A stretch of DNA of 64,000 nucleotides from JALHNI01 sp965229305 (GTDB lineage Bacteria > Acidobacteriota > Terriglobia > Bryobacterales > Bryobacteraceae): the NCBI GenBank assembly GCA_965229305.1, contig CBDDIZ010000042.1, forward strand, positions 310,001-374,000. Direction: 5' to 3'. Of the stretch, positions 58,652 through 64,000 are shown in pieces. The notes under the pieces were generated by a model that saw only the letters and a program-made list of their open reading frames with translations, did not search any database and was not told the DNA's origin. A program made the translations under genes and the position numbers. The stretch's first letter is position 1, and every line of letters begins with the position of its first letter.

Positions 58652-59995
58652 ATGGATGGAGGGTTCGGTTTAACAATCTCCATGCGTCTCTTATCCATCG
58701 GTTCGGGTCTGCCAATTGCCGCGACGGTTCATCACGATGAGCCTTGGCTGGCGTTGGAGCAAATGTCTTTACAGGAGTTCGATGTGGTGTTGGTCGGACA
58801 GGTTGAGTCTGACGAGGTGTTGCTGCGGGAATTGCTGTTGAGAGACCGGCAACTGCCGGTCGTGTTTCTGATGGAGCCGGGCTCCCCGGCGGAACTGCTG
58901 GAGCGGGCGGGGCGGCTGCTGCGGCAGGGGGCGGCACGGGTGCTGCCGAAGACGATCGGCGGAGACGAATTGCGGCGGGAGTTGCGGCAATGGGCGCGGA
59001 CAAGGCCCGTGTTGCCGGCGGAGGGATGGCGGCGGACGCTGGTGGGGAGCGGGCCGGCGATGACGAAGATTGCGGATCTAATCCGACTGGTGGGGCCGCG
59101 CCGGGCGACGGTGCTGGTGACCGGCGAGTCCGGGACGGGTAAGGAAATGGCCGCGCGGGCGCTCCATCTGGCGAGCACGCGCGCGGCGCAATCTTTTGTG
59201 GCTATCAACTGCAACGCGATCCCGCGCGAACTGCTCGAAGCTGAACTGTTCGGGCACGTGAAGGGTTCATTTACCGGGGCGACGCAGGACCGTGTGGGCC
59301 GCTTTGAACAGGCGCAGGGGGGCACGCTGTTCCTGGACGAGATCGGCGACCTGCCGCTCGATCTGCAGACCAAGCTGTTGCGGGTGCTGCAGGAGCGCGA
59401 GTTTGAACGTGTGGGCAGTTCGAAGACGATGAAGGCCGACGTGCGCGTGATCGCAGCCACCAATGCCGACCTGCCGGCGCGCATTCGCGAGGGCCGCTTC
59501 CGCGAGGACTTGTATTACCGGCTGAATGTGGTGCCGCTCGAGATGCCCGCGCTCCGGAATCGTCCAGAAGACCTGCCGGCGCTGGTGCGGCACTTCGTGA
59601 GCAAGATCTGCCAGATGGAAGGGTTACCGGAGAAGGCGGTGCCGCGCGAAACGCTCGACTATCTGGCCGGCTATTCGTGGCCAGGCAATGTGCGGCAGTT
59701 GGAGAATGCAGTGGAGATGGCGATTGCGCTGAGTGGCGAGCGGGAGAGTCTGCTGGCGGCGGACTTCGCTTTACCGCTGCCGTCGCAACTGCGGCCCGCG
59801 GCGGTGCCGGGTGTGCCGGTGCTCTCGATTCCGGAAGAGGGGCTCGACTTCGAGCGGCTGGTGGGGAGCTTTGAACTGGGGCTGTTGCAGCAGGCGCTGC
59901 AGCGGACGGGCGGGAACAAGAAGCAGGCGGCGGATATTTTGCGGCTGAAGCGGACGACGATGAATGCGAAGCTGAAGTCGCTTTCGGCCGCATAG
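58652..59995 (+). CDS. Sigma-54-dependent transcription activator (NtrC type)
   Basis: A 447-residue regulator. An N-terminal domain resembling a receiver but lacking a clear phosphoacceptor Asp precedes the AAA+ core: Walker A GESGTGKE, the sigma-54 contact GSFTGA, Walker B LFLDEIGDLP and ATNADL. The C-terminal Fis-type HTH (GNKKQAADILRLKRTTMNAKL) binds DNA. AGGA precedes ATG 58,652. Its targets cannot be read from here. It is the first chromosomal gene right of the tRNA and has higher GC than the ICE. Confidence 0.9.
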   Translation: MDGGFGLTISMRLLSIGSGLPIAATVHHDEPWLALEQMSLQEFDVVLVGQVESDEVLLRELLLRDRQLPVVFLMEPGSPAELLERAGRLLRQGAARVLPKTIGGDELRRELRQWARTRPVLPAEGWRRTLVGSGPAMTKIADLIRLVGPRRATVLVTGESGTGKEMAARALHLASTRAAQSFVAINCNAIPRELLEAELFGHVKGSFTGATQDRVGRFEQAQGGTLFLDEIGDLPLDLQTKLLRVLQEREFERVGSSKTMKADVRVIAATNADLPARIREGRFREDLYYRLNVVPLEMPALRNRPEDLPALVRHFVSKICQMEGLPEKAVPRETLDYLAGYSWPGNVRQLENAVEMAIALSGERESLLAADFALPLPSQLRPAAVPGVPVLSIPEEGLDFERLVGSFELGLLQQALQRTGGNKKQAADILRLKRTTMNAKLKSLSAA

Positions 59996-60022
59996 ACGAA
60001 ACGAACCCGGGAGTTATTGATA

Positions 60023-60044
60023 AAAAAGGACTTAAGTGCTTTTT
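60023..60044. terminator. Hairpin between convergent genes
   Basis: AAAAAGGACTT / AAGTGCTTTTT, an imperfect inverted repeat with A- and T-tracts, overlaps the stop of the anti-sigma gene and follows the activator gene. It may end transcripts from both sides. Confidence 0.4.
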
Positions 60045-60277
60045 CGGGCCCTCATGCGGGACTCGAGGGCCGCCAGCAGACGCGACTTCAACTTATCGGG
60101 GATCGCCTGGGCTTCGCAATCGCGGTAGACCTTGATCGTCTTTTTGGTGGTATCGGCGACCACCCAGCAGTTCGGACATTCCTTCAGGTGCTGATCGAGT
60201 TCCGCACGAACGTTCGGGGCGGTGGAATCGTCCAGGTATTCGCTCAGTTCCTTGAGAAAGTCTTTACAAGAAAGCAA
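60032..60277 (-). CDS. Zinc-finger anti-sigma factor
   Basis: An 81-residue protein with an HC2-type zinc site (DQHLKECPNCWVV, His-x3-Cys-x2-Cys, plus the Cys of SCKDFLKELSEYLDD). Such proteins hold an ECF sigma factor. The likely start is TTG 60,277 with AAGGGGGG before it, inside the end of the sigma gene; a start at 60,322 would extend it by 15 residues. The overlap shows translational coupling with the sigma gene. Confidence 0.82.
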   Translation of the reverse strand: MLSCKDFLKELSEYLDDSTAPNVRAELDQHLKECPNCWVVADTTKKTIKVYRDCEAQAIPDKLKSRLLAALESRMRARKST

Positions 60278-60881
60278 ACTCGTTGCCCCCCTTTCGCCGG
60301 AAGAATCGGGTGAGCTTCTCACGCAATTGAAGCCGGGCGCGAAGCAGGCGGCTCTTCACCGCCGGAATGGAGATGCCGAGCGCTTCGGCGGTCTCTTCGG
60401 TGGACAGGTCTTCGATGTCCCGTAGAACGAAGACACTGCGGAAGATGGGGGCGAGGCTCTCGACGGACTTGTCGAGAATGCCGCGCAGCTCTTCCTGGGT
60501 GTACTGCTGTTCGGGATTGTCTTCCCAAACGGCGATTTCGCGAGGAACCATATCTTCGCCGGTATCGACCTGCTCGTCGAGCGAAACCAGTTTATCGCTC
60601 TTTCGCTTGCGCAGCTTCATGAGCGACTCATTGACCGCGATGCGGACGATCCAGGTGTAGAACTTGCTGTTGCCCTGGAAGTTATCGAGGTGGGTGTAGG
60701 CCTTCAGGAACGCTTCCTGAAGCACGTCCTCCGCGTCCTCGTCATTCTGGGTGATGTTCTTGGCGAGCCGGTAGATCTTGCGTTCATACCGGTTGAGGAG
60801 TTCGGTAAAGGCGGTGTCATCGCCGGCTTTTGCCCGGGCGATGAGCGCTCCTTCGTCGAACGTCTCGGCGATTTCTGCCAT
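60264..60881 (-). CDS. ECF-family RNA polymerase sigma factor (RpoE-like)
   Basis: A 205-residue sigma factor. Region 2 (LLNRYERKIYRLAKNITQNDE, given in part, then AEDVLQEAFLKAYTHLDNFQ) and region 4 (FRSVFVLRDIEDLSTEETAE) are both clear, as usual for ECF factors. A zinc-finger anti-sigma gene follows and overlaps. It is probably released by a stress signal, but which is unknown. The region-2 fold is standard; no C-terminal extension is present. Confidence 0.93.
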   Translation of the reverse strand: MAEIAETFDEGALIARAKAGDDTAFTELLNRYERKIYRLAKNITQNDEDAEDVLQEAFLKAYTHLDNFQGNSKFYTWIVRIAVNESLMKLRKRKSDKLVSLDEQVDTGEDMVPREIAVWEDNPEQQYTQEELRGILDKSVESLAPIFRSVFVLRDIEDLSTEETAEALGISIPAVKSRLLRARLQLREKLTRFFRRKGGNEFAFL

Positions 60882-60935
60882 AGCTATTTCAGGATAACAG
60901 TCGCGTCAAGCGTCTCGCGCAAGCCTCGGGCTCCG

Positions 60936-61259
60936 TTACTCCCCAAGATCCAACGCAAACTTCAACGCGCGCTGAATCGCGGACAGGGCACCGGGTGGGA
61001 GCGTGCCGAGCTTTCGTTCAAGCCGCACTGTGGGTACGGAGCCTAACCCTTGTACATTCGCCACCGATTGGTGATCGAGAAACGGGAGACGCGGGAGAAC
61101 GACCTCATATGCGCTTTGACGGTTCTGCGTGGTCAGCGGGACGAACAGCACCAAGGCCCGCGGGGCATGGGTGTCGGCGCGTGAAACGATGACCACGGGC
61201 CGCGTTTTGGCGGCGAGCCCCAGGTCGACGAGCCAAACCTCACCGGGTCGGGGATTCAT
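60936..61259 (-). CDS. MazF/PemK-family toxin
   Basis: A 107-residue protein with the PemK/MazF start (NPRPGEVWLVDLGLAAKTRP, then VVIVSRADTH) and the conserved ALVLFVPLTTQNR and VRLERKLGTLPPGAL. Such toxins cut mRNA at short sequences. ATG 61,259 lies inside the end of the antitoxin gene, so the pair is coupled. Size and motifs are normal. Confidence 0.88.
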   Translation of the reverse strand: MNPRPGEVWLVDLGLAAKTRPVVIVSRADTHAPRALVLFVPLTTQNRQSAYEVVLPRLPFLDHQSVANVQGLGSVPTVRLERKLGTLPPGALSAIQRALKFALDLGE

Positions 61260-61425
61260 CGAGCAGGTCCAAGACTTCCTGCTCACAGAGGCGGGAGCGC
61301 ATTAAGTCGAGAATGTCCTCGTCGGCGAGCTCAATCATCTCCGCGACTCGTTCGCGGACTTCCGCCGCCGTCTCCGGCTTCCAGGTACGCAGTCTTGTAT
61401 CGAGCTTTTCGGCTAGGGCGTCCAT
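61240..61425 (-). CDS. Antitoxin of the MazF-like pair
   Basis: A 61-residue helical, charged protein (ALAEKLDTRLRTWKPETA, then MIELADEDILDLMRSR). No clear DNA-binding fold is seen. It overlaps the toxin gene by 20 bases and precedes it, which is the usual antitoxin place. The family is inferred mainly from that pairing. Confidence 0.75.
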   Translation of the reverse strand: MDALAEKLDTRLRTWKPETAAEVRERVAEMIELADEDILDLMRSRLCEQEVLDLLDESPTR

Positions 61426-61439
61426 CAGCATCCTCTCCC

Positions 61440-62318
61440 TCAGTCTACGCCGTCATCGTCCAACAAGCCATGGGTTGCGTGAGGGGACTCTTGCTCCAAC
61501 GCCCAGAACCAGAGCTCCTTGAGGCTGAGTCCGGGAGGGGCGGGGTGGCCCAGGAAGCGGAAGGCGGCGGCGAGGGTGGTGGGGTCGCCGTCGAGGGGGA
61601 CCGGATGGGCCTTGGACTGCTTGCTGAGCTTCTGGCCGAGTTCGTCGGTGACGAGGGGCACGTGGAGATAGCGTGGGCGCGGCAGGCCCAGGCACTCCTG
61701 CAGATAGATCTGGCGGGCCGTGGAGGTGAGAAGGTCTTCGCCGCGGACGATGTCGGTGATGTGCTGGGCTCCATCGTCGACGACGACGGCTAGCTGGTAG
61801 GCCCAGAGGCCGTCGGCGCGTTTGAGAACGAAGTCGCCGGTGGTGTGGGTGAGATTCTCGTGCCGGGGGCCGAGCCGGCGGTCTTCCCAGGCGATGTCGC
61901 GATCGGGGACGCGGAGCCGGCGGGAGCGGGGGGCGCGGCCTGGCGCCAGACCAGGGCGGCAGGTGCCCGGGTAATACTCACGGTTCCCCAGTTCGCTGCG
62001 CGTGCAGCCGCAGGGATAAACGAGGTCGCCGAGTTGGGCGAGAGCGGCGGCATAGGCTTCGTCGCGCTGGCTTTGGTAAAGAACGGTCTCGTCCCAATGG
62101 AGGCCGTAGGCTTCGAGGCAGCGGAGGATGCGATCGGCGGCTCCGGGGACCGTGCGCGGGCCATCGATGTCTTCGATGCGGACCAGCCATTGGCCACCGG
62201 CGCGGCGGGCGTCAAGGTAGCTGGCGACGGCGGCGACCAGGCTGCCGAAATGGAGATCGCCGGTGGGGGACGGCGCGAAGCGTCCGCGATAAGTTGACAC
62301 GCGGAAGTAGTGTCGCAT
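61440..62318 (-). CDS. gluQ: Glutamyl-Q tRNA(Asp) synthetase
   Basis: A 292-residue enzyme that puts glutamate on the queuosine base of tRNA-Asp. It has the class-I motif (GRFAPSPTGDLHFGSLVAA), a Cys-containing zinc region (VYPCGCTRSEL ... YYPGTCR) and the KLSKQ signature late in the chain; the anticodon-binding part of GluRS is absent, as expected. GGAG precedes the ATG. Chromosomal gene, 14 bases upstream of the antitoxin gene in the same direction. Confidence 0.92.
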   Translation of the reverse strand: MRHYFRVSTYRGRFAPSPTGDLHFGSLVAAVASYLDARRAGGQWLVRIEDIDGPRTVPGAADRILRCLEAYGLHWDETVLYQSQRDEAYAAALAQLGDLVYPCGCTRSELGNREYYPGTCRPGLAPGRAPRSRRLRVPDRDIAWEDRRLGPRHENLTHTTGDFVLKRADGLWAYQLAVVVDDGAQHITDIVRGEDLLTSTARQIYLQECLGLPRPRYLHVPLVTDELGQKLSKQSKAHPVPLDGDPTTLAAAFRFLGHPAPPGLSLKELWFWALEQESPHATHGLLDDDGVD

Positions 62319-62353
62319 GGAACTCCGGCGGGCAGCGGCACATCTAAACGATC

Positions 62354-62932
62354 GTGCGTCGAACTTTTTTACTGTCTCTCTGTGTGTTCGTAGCCAACGG
62401 GTTGGCGGGTGCCGGCGAACGGCCGGATCTGCCTCATTTCTTTGAAGTTGAGCCGGGGATCTACCGCGGGGCGCAGCCCCGGGAGCGGGATTTCGCCGAG
62501 TTGAAGAGGATGGGTGTGGCCACCGTGTTGAGCCTGCGTAGCTCGGGCGAAGGCGTCGAAAAAGAACGCAAGATCGTCGCAGGTCTCGGGATGCGCTTTG
62601 TGAACGTGCCCTTGCGCGGCTATCAGACGCCGTCGCACGAGAACATCGACCTGGCTGTCGCGGAGCTGGAAGCCGCTAAGAAGACCGGGAAGCCGGTCTT
62701 TGTGCACTGCAAGCTGGGCAAGGACCGCACCGGGACGGTGGTGGCCTGCTACCGCATGAAGACGGCGGCCTGGAAGGCGGATCAGGCGCTGACGGAGGCC
62801 AAGTCCAAGGGCATGAGCCGCCGGCAGTGGAAGATGCAGAAGTATGTGCTGGCTTATCCGGACCGCGCGCCGGCAGTGGCGGCGGCGGGGGCGACGGACG
62901 CTGCCGGGACGGCGACGGCGGATGCCCGTTAG
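62354..62932 (+). CDS. Exported dual-specificity-type phosphatase
   Basis: A 192-residue protein from a GTG start with a signal peptide (LLSLCVFVANGLAGAG), then GIYRGAQPRERDFAELKRMG and the P-loop FVHCKLGKDRTGTVVAC (HCx5R). It should remove phosphate from Tyr/Ser or from lipid or sugar phosphates in the periplasm. The C-terminus is a low-complexity Ala/Thr tail. Chromosomal. Its stop abuts that of the convergent DUF1080 gene. Confidence 0.85.
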   Translation: MRRTFLLSLCVFVANGLAGAGERPDLPHFFEVEPGIYRGAQPRERDFAELKRMGVATVLSLRSSGEGVEKERKIVAGLGMRFVNVPLRGYQTPSHENIDLAVAELEAAKKTGKPVFVHCKLGKDRTGTVVACYRMKTAAWKADQALTEAKSKGMSRRQWKMQKYVLAYPDRAPAVAAAGATDAAGTATADAR

Positions 62933-63825
62933 TTGGCGGGCACCGCGACGGTGATGTTGCGGAACTTCAGGCCGCCGGTGTGATCGCCCTGGATGTAGAA
63001 CGGGCCGGGTTCGGCTTCGTTGCCATTGAGGGCGCCCCCGGTGGGGCCTTCGATTTCTTTCTTGTCGATGGTGGTGACGCCGTTGCGAACCACGGTGAGC
63101 GTGCGCCCGACGAGCGTGACGTCAAACACTTCCCAGGTGCCCGGCTGGCGCGGCAGGTCGCCTTGCGGAGTGATGCGGCCGTAGATGGAGCCGATGCGGC
63201 GCTCCGGCGGATTGGCGGTCAGCGGCTCGTACTCGATTTGAACTTCGTAGCGGCCGCGCAGGTAAAAGCCGCTGTTGGCGTGGTCGGGGCCGTTGACTTC
63301 GAAGTGGAGCTTGAAGTCGTTGAAGCTCTGGCGGGTGCGCAAATTCGCGCCTTTGGCACGGTTCAAGAGCATGCCGTCTTCCACGACCCAGTTGTTGGCG
63401 GCGGCGCCGATGGGTTCCCAGCCGGTGAGGTCGCGGCCATTGAAGAGCGGGATGGGCTTGGCCCAGGCTTTGGGCATGGGCCGGTCCAGCTTCGGAGCGC
63501 GGTGGCCTTCGAGGGCGATGGTCTCGGTGCCGCGGATCTGCTTGCCAGTGAGTTTGTCGCCGCTCGCGTCCAACTCCCACACCGAGCGGACTTTGTCGGT
63601 GGACTTGCCCAGCGTGAGCGCCAGGTGGTTGCCGGCGGCCTTAATGTCCTGTAACTGATAGACGTTGCCGCCGGTGGGCTGATACCAGACTTCGAGCTGT
63701 CCGCCCTTTTCGGTGATGCCGAGCCAACTGGCCCGTTGACCCAGATTGAAGTTCCAGCGGCCGACAAAGGGGCTGGCGGCAAACAAGCTGGAGGCGGCCA
63801 GCAGCGGAAGAACAAGGCGGAACAT
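62929..63825 (-). CDS. DUF1080 (3-keto-disaccharide hydrolase-type) exported protein
   Basis: A 298-residue protein with a signal peptide (FRLVLPLLAASSLFAA) and the DUF1080 beta-sandwich: KPIPLFNGRDLTGWEP, VVEDGMLLNRAKG, FNDFKLHFEV and ANSGFYLRGRYEVQIEYE. Members act on 3-keto-glycosides or bind sugars, and are abundant in Acidobacteriota and Planctomycetes. An N-terminal 100-residue beta segment before the DUF1080 part is an extra domain. Chromosomal. Confidence 0.9.
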   Translation of the reverse strand: MFRLVLPLLAASSLFAASPFVGRWNFNLGQRASWLGITEKGGQLEVWYQPTGGNVYQLQDIKAAGNHLALTLGKSTDKVRSVWELDASGDKLTGKQIRGTETIALEGHRAPKLDRPMPKAWAKPIPLFNGRDLTGWEPIGAAANNWVVEDGMLLNRAKGANLRTRQSFNDFKLHFEVNGPDHANSGFYLRGRYEVQIEYEPLTANPPERRIGSIYGRITPQGDLPRQPGTWEVFDVTLVGRTLTVVRNGVTTIDKKEIEGPTGGALNGNEAEPGPFYIQGDHTGGLKFRNITVAVPAN

Positions 63826-63860
63826 GGGGAAATTATGACAGCTAACTCACCAGAACGGAG

Positions 63861-64000
63861 CTAGGGAGCGGCGAGGAAACGCAGGGGCAAGTCGGCGCAC
63901 TGAGTAATGCCGATGCGGGGCGTCACGCGGATGTCGGCGGGTGGGGCGCCGGGGCGGATGAGGAGCGGGCCGCGGGTGAAGTCGACGCCATTGTGGGCGC
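63861..64000 (-). CDS. 3-methyladenine DNA glycosylase, C-terminal part (partial)
   Basis: The gene runs off the right edge. The visible 46 residues read HNGVDFTRGPLLIRPGAPP, then RVTPRIGITQCADLPLRF before the stop at 63,861. That is the C-terminal pattern of AAG/MPG-type alkyladenine glycosylases (NGVDLTRGPLWI, PRIGI). These remove alkylated bases from DNA. The call rests on the end of the protein only. Confidence 0.75.
   Translation of the reverse strand, partial: AHNGVDFTRGPLLIRPGAPPADIRVTPRIGITQCADLPLRFLAAP

Noticed and set aside
62827..63654. A 275-codon plus-strand frame opposite the DUF1080 gene
   Set aside because: A shadow of a GC-rich gene; composition is Gly/Ala/Val-rich and no family pattern is present, while the DUF1080 gene on the minus strand is clear.

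Overview
The window looks like most of one integrative and conjugative element (ICE) inserted in a bacterial chromosome, plus about 5.5 kb of chromosome on the right. From base 1 to about 58,456 the content is accessory: metal resistance, conjugation machinery, mobile genes. It ends at a tyrosine recombinase beside the 3' end of a tRNA-Gly(CCC) gene (58,457-58,531), the usual ICE attachment arrangement. No second copy of the tRNA 3' end is visible to the left, so the element probably continues past base 1. The chromosomal part (sigma-54 regulator, ECF sigma/anti-sigma pair, MazEF-like pair, gluQ, a secreted phosphatase, a DUF1080 protein, a 3-methyladenine glycosylase) and the style of the small secreted proteins suggest an Acidobacteriota of the Bryobacter/Solibacter type. 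That taxon is an inference.

Bases 1-29,441 are a one-direction (minus strand) metal island read from a CsoR-controlled promoter at 29,397-29,441. In transcription order it has csoR, a YHS mini-protein, a CPC-type Cu+ ATPase with YHS and two HMBD domains, a Cys/His small protein, a Tat-exported multicopper oxidase, a TolC protein with its own metal-binding domain, several small exported proteins and a DUF411 protein. Next come an Asp-box (BNR) protein, a Met-rich LTxxQ protein and a redox module (Met-rich NAD(P)H reductase/ferredoxin, membrane cytochrome b-like protein, heptaheme cytochrome c). A Cys-rich CBS protein, CopA/CopB (PcoAB type), another Cys-rich protein, CusC-CusB-CusA with a YHS protein, and a glycosyltransferase follow. 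Copper would be expelled by the ATPase and Cus pump, oxidised by the two oxidases and bound by Met/Cys/His-rich periplasmic proteins. Several protein families occur in two to four diverged copies.

Bases 29,704-40,050 carry a complete IncP/Ti-type mating-pair operon trbBCDEJ(K)LFGI with a ribbon-helix-helix gene at its end. A divergent RepB-like primase follows, then a small mercury module (merR-merTP-thioredoxin-like) and an ankyrin protein. Next are ssb and a mini sigma factor, the RP4-like traK-traL-traM and traJ-traI halves facing each other across the expected oriT, an IS3-family insertion that has split a DUF5677 gene, and ardC-traG-ssb-traF-traB-xis-int.

A repeated palindrome built from the half-site ACAAGCTAG sits in four promoter regions of the transfer genes (about 40,078, 47,211, 47,401 and 51,291) and looks like the operator of an element-wide regulator. 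Two of the copies are followed at once by short reading frames that start Met-Thr-Met.
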